Shown: piece after piece, positions 10,407-21,243 of the stretch
How the letters are laid out: each line of letters starts with the position of its first letter
Position numbering within the stretch: the first letter of the stretch is position 1
From: Curvularia sp. ZM96
Lineage: Eukaryota; Ascomycota; Dothideomycetes; Pleosporales; Pleosporaceae
Direction of reading: 5' to 3'
DNA: 64,000 nt
Assembly: GCA_022457065.1 (NCBI GenBank)
Contig: JAJGBQ010000001.1
Coordinates: 5,952,001-6,016,000, forward strand
Made by a program: the position numbers and the translations under genes
Notes under the pieces: generated by a model
Seen by the model: the letters and a program-made list of their open reading frames with translations, nothing else
Database searches by the model: none
What the model was told of the DNA's origin: nothing

Positions 10407-11864
10407 TCAATTCTTGCTATCCATTCCAGCCCACAATTCAACGAGGTCTGCATGAATCGCGTTGGCAACAGCGTATCCTCGTTGGGATATAGCCAGGAAC
10501 AGTTGCAGGATAACATTTCGATCATTTGTATCAGAGACACGTGCTCCTGCGATACGAAGTGGAATGAAAAGCAGGAGGCCAGCGAAGCCATGATCAAGCA
10601 ATTTCTGGCTCAGTCGAAGGATTTCGTGCATGTGCCCCTCGACGGTCAGTCTGTTTAGTATTGGAGCCTGCGGCGCACCAGGCATGCTCCACTGACTGTG
10701 ATAATCGTAGGAGCCTGAGAGGTAAATACTGATTGCATGGTAATAGCTCCTTGCAATCAGAAGATCATTGTCAACTTCATGAGCATCGCTTTCCCATGTT
10801 TCGGCAGACTTCCACCACTGTTGCAGCCATTGCTGCATCACGATGCCCTCCTCACCAAGCTTTTGAGCCTCTGCTAGATCAAACCCGGACTGCGTGGATG
10901 GCTTTTTGGTATGAGCGAAACGCAAGGTGCGCAAACTCAAATCACCAACGTGCGGTAGCATGTCGAACAAGGCCTCCTTGGGATGCCACAACTTTTGGCC
11001 CTCTTCGGAATTCCACCATTGCGAAAGCGCGTTACTCCAATCAGACTGACATAGGAACGTGGGCTGGGAATATATCAACGCCCGCGCAATCTCGAAGATG
11101 CGAGTGGTGAAAAAGAAGTTGCGCCTTTGATCAGCACCCGTGTTCGCGAGTAGCAGAATTGCCGGGTGCTGCAAACGGAGGATTGCACAGGTACCGTTTA
11201 GGAAATGTGAGAGCCAATCCATGCCAGTGCTGTCCCGCATCAACTGTACAGTTTTAGTACCATGGCAACTCTTCGAGACCCGTCTCGACACACCTCGAAC
11301 AAAGCTAACAAAAATGTTGACCACAACACAGAAGGATTCGCTAACGCGTTCGACGTGATAGCCACACGCACACTCTTCACAGCCTCGCTGTACGATTGCA
11401 GAGCTTGAAGTTGTTCTTTCCTGGCCTGCGTTGTGTTCAGCAACATTTTTTCATGCTGATAACGATGAAGTGCCGCAATGGCCGAGACGGCACTACTCAA
11501 TGCGGGTGAATGGTGCAACAAAAGTTCCAGTTCATTCCGCCATGAAGCCTTGTTCTTGGCAAAAGCGTTCATGGGCAGGAATGAGTTGAAGAAGTAGTTC
11601 AAGTCACGATTGAGTTCCATGATTGGTTCAGCCTTGAGGCTCTGCTTAACGAAGATCAACCCCGCTGGGCGACGGGTCGAGAAGACACATGGCTGCTGCG
11701 TTCGCTTGCAATAGTCACACGGTGCACCACCACAACACTCATTGTATGTCAGTACGGAATTTTGGGAACGAAACTTGACTTACCTTAACCTTCCGCTTTG
11801 CGCATGCTTCGCATCTTGTTCTTCGCGCACGGCGACCGTCGAAAGGGCCCACGCTAGATACCAT
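10407..11864 (-). CDS. Zn2Cys6 fungal transcription factor
   Basis: Three exons on the complement: 11784-11864, 11294-11737 and 10407-11243, total 453 residues. Introns are 46 and 50 bp with GTAAGT and GTGTGT donors. The first intron splits the zinc cluster, a common position in this family. Joined, the N-terminus (from MVSSVGPFDG) gives Cys at residues 18, 21, 28, 34, 37 and 44, spaced C-x2-C-x6-C-x5-C-x2-C-x6-C, next to basic residues. The rest is helical and resembles the fungal-specific factor region of the DUF3468 kind, with FLLALFE, MRDSTGMDW and a C-terminal helix bundle. It should act in the nucleus on CGG-type sites. The nearest genes are the SDH paralogue (convergent) and the PAF-acetylhydrolase-like gene (divergent), so regulation of the latter is conceivable but unproven. 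Confidence 0.85.
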
Positions 11865-12342
11865 CCGTGTCCAATGTTAAGATTGTGGCAGCAACGTAAG
11901 GAAAGCGAGTCAGATAATTCTGGGCAAGGAATACGAAGTTTGTTCGAATTTGGGAATGAAAGAGCGCACTGGAGGCTTCGGTCCTTTATGACTCTGCTCA
12001 CAGAGTTGCGGCTGATGAGGCACCTTACCTGATCAGGTAATATTAGAGCGCGCACTAACCGTATTCAGGCCAATCTTTGGCTAGCTAGCTCTTGACTTGA
12101 GAAGACTTGGCTGTAGTAATGGTGTGGGGAATGACTAGGGACAAAGATTGGATATTCCGCATAGCGCAATTTCCTGTAGACCATTCTCCAAATGGAAGCG
12201 AAAGAGCGCTGCTAAATGTCGAAGGTATCTAATAACCAGCAGGGGAAAATCTCTATAAAGCGGTGGTTCTCTACAACGGAACTGTTTCGTGTGACACGCT
12301 TCATCTTCAGTTCAGTCGAAATCTCCTTTTAAGCTATTCATT

Positions 12343-13482
12343 ATGCACGCTTTCGCCAACCCATTTCTAGCTCTCATGTTAGTACTTCCTTTACTTTCCG
12401 CCGCAAACATCACTGTCGAACATGCCGGGCAAGCCAACACCACGATCGGAAGCACATCCCTTCTCTTGACGGACACACATCGCCGTGATCCCTACATCAA
12501 TGATGGGAGAAGCCGCTCGATCATGGTATCAAGCTTCTACCCTGTCTTGAACTGCAAGAACAAAGGAGTTGAACCATACATGCCTCCTCAGACAGCCGCT
12601 TTTATGGACAAGAAGTTCTCCGTGTATGGCCTCCCCAACGGAACATTTTCATCTCTGCAGCTAGAAGTATGCAACATGTCAGCGACCCGAGGTTCTTGTT
12701 CCACACCAGCTCTTCCACTAGTTCTCTTCTCGGGTGCATTAGGCACCAGCAAGTATCTCTATAGTGCCATGCTGCAAAGCATTGCATCTTCAGGATATCT
12801 AGTCATTTCCGTCGACCACCCGTACGACGCCGATATCGTTGAGTACCCCAACGGAACCATCGTCGCAGGTGTCGATATCCCCGATGAGAAGATCAATCAA
12901 ACGGTTGCCACGCGAGCCGACGATATCTCATTCGCCCTCAACACCCTTCGAAGAAGCCAAATTTCTAAGAAACTCTTCCCGGTACATGAAATCCACCAGC
13001 GAAATCTCAAAGTAGCTATTCTCGGTCACTCTCTCGGCGGCGCGGCTGCAGGAGCTGCAATGTTGCAAATGCCCGCTGTGCTCGGCGGCATCAATCTGGA
13101 TGGGACCATGTTTGGTCCAGTTCTCGACAAGGGCCTTGATCGACCGTTCATGCTGGTCGGACACGAGAACAAGACGCAAGAAACAGATCCCTCATGGAAG
13201 ACGGTATGGCCAAAGCTACGAGGCTGGAAGAAAGAAATCGAGGTGCGCAAGTCTGCGCATTACGCATTCTCTGATCTTCCGGTGCTTCTCAGCGCATTAG
13301 GAATTGGAAGCGCGCCATCGCCGGCTGTTGGTAAACTGCTAGGTACGATCGAAGGAAGAAGAATGATGCGGCTTACGACTGCGCATGTTGTTGCCTTTTT
13401 GGATTTGGTGCTGAAGTCTCGCGGAGAGAAAGAGTTTGCAAAGGTGGCTAAGGAGTTTCCAGAGGCCGTGACTGTCGCCTAA
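12343..13482 (+). CDS. Secreted PAF-acetylhydrolase-like alpha/beta esterase
   Basis: One intronless frame of 379 residues. A signal peptide is clear (MHAFANPFLALMLVLPLLSAA). The nucleophile elbow GHSLGG places the catalytic Ser near residue 230. INLDGTMFG offers the Asp near 253, and KSAHYAFSD the His near 306. This triad order, with the conserved DHPYDA segment and a central P-L-V-L-F-S-G motif, matches the type II platelet-activating-factor acetylhydrolase family. Enzymes of this family cleave short or oxidised acyl chains from phospholipids or related esters. The presence of several NxS/T sites fits secretion. The ending FPEAVTVA and the 3' flank recur, in decayed form, 1.7 kb downstream. 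The real substrate is unknown. Confidence 0.85.
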   Translation: MHAFANPFLALMLVLPLLSAANITVEHAGQANTTIGSTSLLLTDTHRRDPYINDGRSRSIMVSSFYPVLNCKNKGVEPYMPPQTAAFMDKKFSVYGLPNGTFSSLQLEVCNMSATRGSCSTPALPLVLFSGALGTSKYLYSAMLQSIASSGYLVISVDHPYDADIVEYPNGTIVAGVDIPDEKINQTVATRADDISFALNTLRRSQISKKLFPVHEIHQRNLKVAILGHSLGGAAAGAAMLQMPAVLGGINLDGTMFGPVLDKGLDRPFMLVGHENKTQETDPSWKTVWPKLRGWKKEIEVRKSAHYAFSDLPVLLSALGIGSAPSPAVGKLLGTIEGRRMMRLTTAHVVAFLDLVLKSRGEKEFAKVAKEFPEAVTVA

Positions 13483-14211
13483 GGAGGGTTTCAGCATTGA
13501 ATCGGGTGATGGGTATTAGGTACACAGGGTTTGTTGGTAGCCAGAACCTCTCTAGCTACTAGAGGTTTCATACAATTTGTGTTCGCTCTAAAGCCAATTA
13601 ATAACGAGATTATAGAGCTATAATATGCAACATCCAGACTCTAGATTGACCCCAATGACAGTGTGTGTTGATTTCAAGCCTCGAAGTATGCTTACAACGC
13701 GGCGTTTCCAGATAATAAAACAACTATTTCCAACTTCCGGTCCGAGTCAATAAAAGCATTATACCCATGGGCAGTTCAGCATACTAGGAATTGGAGCAAC
13801 ACAGCTACAATACCATTGCGTAAAACATGAGAGAAGAGTTCAGATGCTGGGGCTGAAGAAGTACTCGGAATTCTGGATGGACACGAGAGTCACCTGAGAC
13901 ATCCGGAGACCGATAGGTCGCCAATCACGTGAAATATGGTGAGAGTCCTGTTTATTGACGTATGTCCCGCTGATTCGGGAATTAACACACATGATGATTA
14001 TCATGACAGTACACATTCGTTATAGGGCTGTAAGAGATCTCAGCATCATCTTATCAGTCTCCTTGGATGGCGGCTGTGGCATGTACGGATACAAATTACT
14101 TTTGCCTCTACTGAACGGCAGCTACTGTACATATCATGATAGCATGTTCCATTATCAAAAGTAAGTTCGTGCGTCTCTGTTTCAAAAATCTGCCCAGTGC
14201 ATGCCAGCCTT
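13483..14211. other. Intergenic, with a hairpin in the esterase 3' flank
   Basis: No gene seen. At 13545-13567 the sequence AACCTCT...AGAGGTT forms a short inverted repeat 60 bp after the esterase stop. The same element is kept in the relic near 15285, so it may be part of the ancestral 3' UTR. Confidence 0.5.
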
Positions 14212-14835
14212 TCACCAAACCTCTGGCTCCCACCACGCGCCAGGCCCACCAGCGGTACCATTTCCAATTTCCTCGAAGAAATAATTTTCCAATTCAAACC
14301 ACAAAGATAACACGTGAGCAGAAGACATTCTTAACCACCCAAAGTAACGCTGTGGACCAAACCGCTTATTTCTTGGTACACAAGCAGCGGCGTCGTAATC
14401 TGCTGCTACACATTTGATGACGCTAGGGTTTGCTAATACTTCTTCGTCGACCAAGATGAAGATTCGCCATGGGTCTTGTTTTGTATTCAGTGGCTGGCCT
14501 CCGGTACCGTCATGGTAAAGCTGTCGTACTTCTTCTAATGTCAAGCCGTCCAAGGCAAGATCTGAGCGAGCATCCAATTTGAAGAGTTCTTCTGCTTTTC
14601 TCGTTGTAGCGGGGTCGTCTTCCGTTCCGTATTCCATTTCAAGTTCGTGCTTGACACCACTGGTGATATTCTGGAGAAGCTTTTCCCATTGCTGATCGGA
14701 TCCGGGCCCGTAGAACGTTCGATAGATAGTAAAGCCCCAACGCTCTAGGTATCCTTGGAGGTCTGTTGTCTCATAAGTCGTTTCGTCAGTTATCTTGTAC
14801 AAGCTGTCGAGAAACTTTTTGATACGGGGTTCCAT
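14212..14835 (-). CDS. Conserved-looking fungal protein of unknown function
   Basis: Intronless frame of 207 residues from the ATG at 14835 (MEPRIKKFLDSLYKI). An upstream in-frame start at 14901 would add 22 residues and is less likely. The protein is soluble, with alternating charged and aromatic segments: LERWGFTIYRTFYGPGSD in the N-terminal half, WRIFILVDEEVLANPS in the middle, and SLWFELENYFFEEIG near the end. These look like a compact alpha/beta domain. Small proteins with a WGFxIYRT-like segment recur in filamentous ascomycetes without a known role; this is from memory and not checked. No signal peptide or membrane span. Confidence 0.62.
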   Translation of the reverse strand: MEPRIKKFLDSLYKITDETTYETTDLQGYLERWGFTIYRTFYGPGSDQQWEKLLQNITSGVKHELEMEYGTEDDPATTRKAEELFKLDARSDLALDGLTLEEVRQLYHDGTGGQPLNTKQDPWRIFILVDEEVLANPSVIKCVAADYDAAACVPRNKRFGPQRYFGWLRMSSAHVLSLWFELENYFFEEIGNGTAGGPGAWWEPEVW

Positions 14836-15074
14836 GGTAAGGTGGATGAATTGTAAGGTAACAATGACTTGTGGGATTTCCTGAGATGTATTTAATTGCA
14901 AAAGGATAGTTTCATGAGCGAGTTTATATGCTATTGAGTTTGTGGATAACGCATGCTTATATGAAGTTAGCCCTAGACCAGACGGAGTACAAGTCCGTCG
15001 TTGCCTAATACCTTAGCTTCCTTTACCCACTCCACTTGGGTAGTGTCCTTGGCGACACACAGCCGCACGGAGCA

Positions 15075-15330
15075 CACAATACACCATGCCATTGAGCCCA
15101 GCAGCAGCAACTCGTCATTGCGCTTCGTGATACAGACGCAAAGATTGACGTTACCTAAGGATGAATGGACACCAAAGGTGGCCAAGGCATTCCCAGAGGC
15201 CGCGACTGTCGCCCAAGAAGAGTCGCATCATTAGATCAAGTGGTACCTCGCAGGCTTTGTTGGTAGTTGGGACCTCTTTATCTAGCTACTAGAGGTTACT
15301 AAGAGTTATATTTCGTCCTGTAAACAGTTT
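15075..15330 (+). pseudogene. Chimeric relic: ankyrin segment joined to the tail of the esterase gene
   Basis: Bases 15078-15170 align with 17862-17955 of the HET-ankyrin gene, with shared blocks CATTGAGC and AAGATTGACGTTACCT plus ATGGACACCA. The frame is still HHAIEPSSS where the intact gene has YHAIELGSS. From about 15171 to 15325 the sequence instead follows 13437-13590, the last codons and 3' flank of the esterase (AAGGTGGCC, CCAGAGGCC, GACTGTCGCC, then TTTGTTGGTAG and CTAGCTACTAGAGGTT). The join lies near 15170. It is too short and diverged to encode a working domain. Confidence 0.75.
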
Positions 15331-15546
15331 ACTGAGAGGCATGGTAGCTGTATCATCAAATATCCGGGTTTTATAGATGCTTCCACATTACTCCTCCTTT
15401 ATATCCGTATTGTGAGCTGAAGATAAATATGGTGTGACCTGCGCCACTCGTTTCAGCCTCGTGCGCACAATTCGTGGACACCTCACGGGTACTTAAATCC
15501 AGATCTTTCAACCTATATCTTCTACTAAAGGAAACTTAACACAACG

Positions 15547-18181
15547 ATGGCTTCCTTCGATATTTCAACCATCCTCGGCGCGCTTGAAGCATTCCAACGG
15601 CGCGAAACCCGCCAACCCAACAATCGCGCCGTGAAACAATATTTACTCAACAAAGGCGTTGCCGAGACCATCGCATGGTCCAATTCCTTCAATGAACTCT
15701 GCTACTGGACCGAGAAAGAGCTCGATGAAGTATTCAATGACCTGCACCAGCTTCCTGAAAATTTACCTCTCGACAAGCTCGTTTCATTTGTGCCTCGCGC
15801 CAACCCCGCACCAGTTTTCGTCAAGCCTTCTTTAGAGAGCATCGAGCAATCAGCCAGCCAACTCGGCGCACTCTGTGTGAATAGACAGGGAAACTTCTCG
15901 ATAAATCCGAAAGACGGTTTTGCGGCACTATCCCATGTTTGGTCTCAGGGACTGGGTGCCGACGATGACAATCGCGGACTGGACGCCAGCTTGCTGCAAC
16001 AGGTGTTCGACAAGGTTGAGCCGCTGGGCGTGCAATGGATTTGGACTGATAGCCTCGCCATACCGGGTGGGAAAAGAGCGCTGAACCTAATCGAGGAAGA
16101 GTTAAAAGGAACGTTGATCAATGCCATGGCGGACATCTATCGACATGCAAAATTTGTCGTGGTTCTGGATGCCTTGTGTCTACGCTTGAACTCTACGGAC
16201 CCTGTCAAGGTGGCAGCTGTAATATCTCTCGGTGGTGAGTGCTTGAACCCCAATGTGTATGCCTCGACTGACGATTCAAGTCTGGATGACGAGAATGTGG
16301 ACCTATCAAGAGATCAAACTAGCTAACAATGCCATCATCGCGACGGGATGCGGCTTTGTGACATTTTCCAACATTACTGACAGCCTGAAGGGCTTAGCCA
16401 TGGAAGAAACTGGAGATAATTACGACAGTACTGCTAAGGGAAAGTACCCTTACCTATACCGAACCTTTCGAAGATTACAACGCGACGATCGACTTGGTGT
16501 CAGTCTACCTGACCTTGCTTTCGGATGCGGATACCGCAATGCATGGGATAAACTCGACTACGCGCGAGCCTTGTTCCCGACGCTGGGCATCGAATGGAAG
16601 ACGAGGTATACACTTTCGGAGGCTATGCATATAATTTATCAACATCAGAAGCGACATGCAACTCGTCTTGCATTGTATCATGGGCCTCCAAGGGCGTCAT
16701 TGCCAGGTTGGGCTCCTGCCACGTTCAACGGGCTCGTGGATGGTCAAATCATCGAAGCAGGCGTGTGGGAAAAACAAGGCATGAGGCGCTCATGGATGGC
16801 CACAAAGATCATGTTCATTGTACCGAGCAAACCTGGAGCGTTGATATTAGCCCTGGAGAGCGATTCCGCAGAACAGGCGCTGACTGTAGGCTTCATTAGC
16901 GAACAAACCCAAAAGGAAAGCCCTAGAAGTATTGAGATGTTCAAAAAGGCAGTCGGCGATGGTAATGCTTATCTGTTAGCGGATGAGCCGCTTGTGCCAA
17001 AGCAAGCAATGTCGCGTGTGGGATTGCTGGTCGAGCGATTCACAAAGGTCCAAGACCGACAAGCCTGGGTGCTCCTCACACTCGCAGTTGGGGAAACAGA
17101 AGAAACATACAAGGCAGAAAAAGAGGACTGGTTGCTCTTACATGAAAATCCTGCATCTGAAGAGATGTTCAGCGGTAGAGCCTTCACAGAATTGAGCATG
17201 GATATCACGAACAGTACAAAGCCTACAACGGGCGCTGACCTCGAGGAGTATCCTTTGCACGAATCTGTTAACGAAGGGAATGTAGAGCAGGTCAGGATGC
17301 TCCTACAGATTATTGACGTCAATACGGTAGATATTAGAGGCTGGACGCCTCTCCATGTCGCAGCAGCAGCAGGCCAGCACGAACTCATACCCATTTTAGT
17401 GGAGCATGGCGCAGCACTGGAGTGTTTTGATAACGACGACAACAGCCCATTAATTCTTGCGGTTGAGAACCAACACCTGGAAGTCGTGTTAGCTTTGTAT
17501 GACGCGGGGGCAGACCTGAACGCATCACGAAGCACGAGTGGCTTGGGCCTTTCGCCATTGAGCTCCGCCGCTCTGAAAGGAGGCTTGGAAATGGTCAATC
17601 TTTTGTTAGCACTGGGAGCAAACCCAAGTAAAGTCGATGCAGGAAAGTGGTACCCGCTGCACTTTGCGCTTCAAGAGACAGGGAGTAATGGCGCTATTCT
17701 AGATGCCCTGCTAGAGGCCGGCGCAGATGTTAATATTCCAAGTCAAAACCTGTTATACCCAGTGGATGTTGCTGCGCGACAAGGCGACGCATCAAGTATC
17801 CGAAAACTTCTTTCTCGAGGCGCACTTCCCGATCCACCGGCTGGAGGAGCGGATTCGCCGCTTTACCATGCGATTGAGCTTGGCAGCAGTGAATGTATCA
17901 CTGCACTTCTTGACGCGGGCGCCAAGATTGACGTTACCTTCAAGGATGGATGGACACCAGTCATGCTGGCAGCAAAGCAAGGTGATCACGAGATTGGCAA
18001 GGTTCTCGTAAGCAGAGGTGCTGCTGTCACCGGCGCAAGCTCAGAAGGCCTAACGGCGCTGCATGTCGCTGCCATGAATGGGAATCGAGTGTTTTACAAA
18101 TGGCTGATTGTGGCTGGGGCTGATGAGCATGCGAGGGATGCACAGGGCCGGACTGCCAAGTCGATGATTCAAGGATTCTGA
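15547..18181 (+). CDS. HET-domain protein with C-terminal ankyrin repeats
   Basis: Two exons, 15547-16234 and 16281-18181, give 862 residues; the intron is 46 bp with a GTGAGT donor. The N-terminal third carries a divergent heterokaryon-incompatibility (HET) domain: GFAALSHVW near residue 124, WIWTDSLAI near 164 (usually WIDALCI), and, across the splice, WMTRMWTYQE. Residues from about 550 to the end form seven or eight ankyrin repeats (DIRGWTPLHVAAAAGQHEL and similar units). HET proteins trigger cell death when unlike fungi fuse. An ankyrin array as sensor or scaffold module is a frequent partner. No NACHT domain lies between, so this is a HET-linker-ANK form. No signal peptide; cytosolic. 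It may act in non-self recognition; the trigger is unknown. Confidence 0.85.
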
Positions 18182-18564
18182 TGACCCTTCGAGAAAATTC
18201 ATTCACGTCACGAGCAAGGTATTCTAGCTCCAACACCACAATGTCTGAACCTTTTGCGATCGTCATACTTGCTACCACTTGAGTCAGCGTCACATGCCCT
18301 ATCTCTCAGTGAATGGGTCATTTCTATGTGAGACCGTCATCCAAGTTACTCGAACATTATATATGGTTCGTTTAATCCATGACGGGAAGATCTAACATCA
18401 TTTGAGCTATGTAGCGGATTACTTTGAGATTTTTGCAATGCAATTATCAGTTATCTTCAGTAAAGCTTTTCCCCAAACACAGCACCCTGTCCTTATAAAC
18501 GGCTACCAGTGGTTGTTGGATGCTCGTGAATTGCAGCCGAGAGAGATCCTAGGGCCATGGATGT
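18182..18564. other. Intergenic between convergent genes
   Basis: No gene seen; 3' flanks of the HET-ankyrin gene and the MDR oxidoreductase. Confidence 0.5.
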
Positions 18565-19707
18565 CTAATCATCAAGATCAACAACCAACTTAGTACAGCT
18601 GACACCACGCATGAGCATCATTAGGCCAGCATTGATGGCTGGTAACCCCTTTCCCACAACTTGTGGCTCTGGACTTGGCCTAATAGAGCCTTTGATGAGG
18701 TTCTTTCCTAGCCAGTTCATGCAGAGTTCGAATTGAGCAAGCCGTCCAGTCTCAGTCGTAGAGGGCTGAAGGAAGATGGTCGTGATACCTGCGATCGCAA
18801 CAATATCTTCAGGTATCGGGGGCGCTGACGCAATCATCCCTTTATCTCTCTCATTCTCATTCGACTGGTGAATGAAGCTCCGGAGAACTCGTTGGCATAA
18901 TTTGATAGCTCCCATAGCAAGGAAGCAATGTCGGATAACCAGGCCGTCTGCTCTCGCTGCCGAAATAATCGCATCCACCACATCTGGGCCGTGATGATCG
19001 AATACATGGTCCGCTCCCAATGATCTTATGTACGTGTGATTTGACGGACTGGCTGTAGCGTATACCTTGCTGACAGGCGAAGCTGTGTCGTCTCTAAGCA
19101 AACAAGCAGTTTGTACGCCCATAGTACCAACGCTCGATGAGGCTCCCCAGATCAACAGAGCCTCGCTCTGTGTCTTTTGTTGAGTGTAGCCTTCATTGAT
19201 ATCTCTGGGGGTGTTTTCGAATGAGTTTTTGGCAGTCGCCATAGCTGATGCTCCAGCCAGAGGAATTTCCAGTGCTTCCCATGCCATGAGCGGTACCTGA
19301 ACAGCGACAGGTAAGGTCGCAGCCCGAATCCAAGACACATCCCTATGGAGAGGCACAGCATGTTGCCATGGCATGATGCAACGTTCTTGGAAAGCGCCAT
19401 AGTCTGCTCCCTGGGATTTCCAAGCAAAAGCAGCATAACCTGCTACGCGTGTAACACCTGGTTGAAAGGTTGCTGAAGGAACGTTTTCCCCAACCTCTAA
19501 AACGAGCCCGGCAACATCGAAACCAATGACGGCGGGGTAGTCTTGTATAAAGAGGCCAAGGTCTTGTATCAGATAGTCAGCGGGGTTAAGCGCAACTGCT
19601 TTGACAGCGATCAAAAGCTCGCCTGGGCCTGGCCTTGGAGTTGGTCTAGTTTGGACTCTGAAGGATTGGCCCTTTAGGAGCAACATGGCTGCGGAATGAG
19701 TAGGCAT
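18565..19707 (-). CDS. Zinc-independent MDR oxidoreductase (quinone/enoyl reductase-like)
   Basis: Single exon of 380 residues. The N-terminal GroES-like domain shows PGPGELLIAVKAVALNPADY and GFDVAGLVLEVGENV. The nucleotide domain follows with LLIWGASSSVGTMGVQTA, an AXXGXXG-like loop for NADPH. The usual zinc ligands (GHE motif and the four-Cys lobe) are absent, so the protein belongs to the zinc-free enoyl or quinone reductase side of the medium-chain dehydrogenase family. This group includes stand-alone trans-acting enoyl reductases of polyketide clusters, but no synthase is present here. Its start lies 263 bp from that of a divergently read Zn2Cys6 factor, a layout that suggests local control. 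Confidence 0.85.
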   Translation of the reverse strand: MPTHSAAMLLLKGQSFRVQTRPTPRPGPGELLIAVKAVALNPADYLIQDLGLFIQDYPAVIGFDVAGLVLEVGENVPSATFQPGVTRVAGYAAFAWKSQGADYGAFQERCIMPWQHAVPLHRDVSWIRAATLPVAVQVPLMAWEALEIPLAGASAMATAKNSFENTPRDINEGYTQQKTQSEALLIWGASSSVGTMGVQTACLLRDDTASPVSKVYATASPSNHTYIRSLGADHVFDHHGPDVVDAIISAARADGLVIRHCFLAMGAIKLCQRVLRSFIHQSNENERDKGMIASAPPIPEDIVAIAGITTIFLQPSTTETGRLAQFELCMNWLGKNLIKGSIRPSPEPQVVGKGLPAINAGLMMLMRGVSCTKLVVDLDD

Positions 19708-19970
19708 TTTGTGCGGTGATCAATGATGTTGGGAATAGAAGCAAACTTTCTTTGGTGACAGAAAGCAAGCAATTGACAGGTTTTATATCACCTTTTTGCA
19801 TGCTTTAGTAAATAGTAAGGCAGAATCAGGTCTGGCAATGAGCCATGATATCGACCAATCATGAAAGCCGATACCCGAATCAAGGTTAGCGCATCAAGGT
19901 CGTTGGACGCCTTGAGGCGGCGCAATCAAATGCCTCTCGCTCCTAATTGACACACCGAGGAATATTGACA
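19708..19970. promoter_or_regulatory. Shared promoter of the divergent MDR and Zn2Cys6 genes
   Basis: A 263-bp spacer lies between the two start codons. It holds the tract TTTTATATCACC near 19780 and the CGG-like element GCGGCGCAATC near 19917. A shared, factor-responsive promoter is inference from the layout. Confidence 0.4.
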
Positions 19971-21243
19971 ATGACTTCATATCCTACACAACGAAAGCAG
20001 CCTCGTCCAATGCTACGCAGATCGAGATTTGGGTGTCGAAACTGCAAACTTCGAAAGATTAAGGTGAGGCGATTTCCGCGCTTGGAGAACACCATCGGCT
20101 TAGGTATCAATACCTAACACATTCATTCAGTGCGACGAAAGTAAACCACAATGCAAAAACTGCATTTCTTATGGTTTTTTGTGCACCTTCGTACCCGGAG
20201 CACGGGAGCTGCAAAATGCCAGTCCTGATGCAGACTGTTTGGAGGAGATGTCTGCGCCGGTCAGCGGAAAGAGGGCAAGAATCGAATGCAGCATGGTGAA
20301 TCCTGTGTGGACATCTGATGTTTCATCGTCATATCAGCTTAGCAGCCGAGAACAACACCTTTTATACCGGTATCTTGGGTGGAGTCTCATGGCTCCAGAT
20401 CCCAGCACAGCGCAGATGAATCGTGGACTACTCAGCCTTACATTTTCTAACCCATTCCTTATGCATGCTTCTCTCGCAGTAGCGCTCGCATACGACCGAT
20501 GTCTTTCCGGTCATCACTACCCACGACATACACTGGATGTACACTATCACTGGTCGCAAAGCCTATTCCTATTTAGTAAAAGCCTCAACCAACCCGTTGC
20601 AATGATGAACAAGGATGCACTCTGGGGTACTGCAGCCGCATTGGCTGTTCTGACGTTTGCGTTGCCCGAGGCAAACGCCCCCGAGGAGTCATGGCCGCTC
20701 CATCCTTCAAATGGGGCCGACTTGCAATGGCTTAGTATGAGCCAAGGGAAGATGGCGTTGTGGGACATAGCCAATCCTCTAAGACCGGAGAGCATTTTCA
20801 GTGTCATGATCGACACGTATGCCCTAATGAACTCATCCATGCCCTCGAAAGGACTAGCCGGAATGCCGATATCTCTAGCATCCATTTGCTGTCTCACGGT
20901 CGAATCGGCCTCAAACACTAGTCCTTACTTCGTTCCCGCGCATGCTGTGTCTCAGATATTGGTCTTACCTGATTGCCAGGTCAAACTAGGTCACACAGAG
21001 CGTTTTACTCAGAGCATTCATGGGTCGTTCAAAGATCTCCTAAGGAGCAAAGATCCGACGGCTTTACTACTGTTGTTTCTTTGGTACAATAAGGCATCTC
21101 ACAATATTTGGTGGATTCGACCAAGAGCAAGCGTGGAATGTCCTGCTATTCTTACCTACCTCAAGCAGCACCATCACCACCACAGTGATGTGCTGACGGC
21201 GTTAATAGATGAGTTTCTCGTGGAATGCCTGAGTATTTCCTAA
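19971..21243 (+). CDS. Zn2Cys6 fungal transcription factor
   Basis: Two exons, 19971-20063 and 20131-21243, total 401 residues. The first exon ends inside the zinc cluster (GCRNCKLRKIK) and the second starts with CDESKPQCKNC. Spacing is C-x2-C-x6-C-x6-C-x2-C-x6-C, the canonical binuclear cluster, with a basic run in front (MLRRSRFG). Downstream is the helical region seen in the DUF3468 type of factors (SSREQHLLYRYLGW and HASLAVALAYDRC). The tail has a run of His residues near the C-terminus. It would bind DNA in the nucleus. The divergent oxidoreductase is the obvious candidate target. Confidence 0.87.

Noticed and set aside
16969..17598. Minus-strand frame of 209 residues
   Set aside because: It lies antisense inside the ankyrin-repeat coding region, which fully explains the openness.
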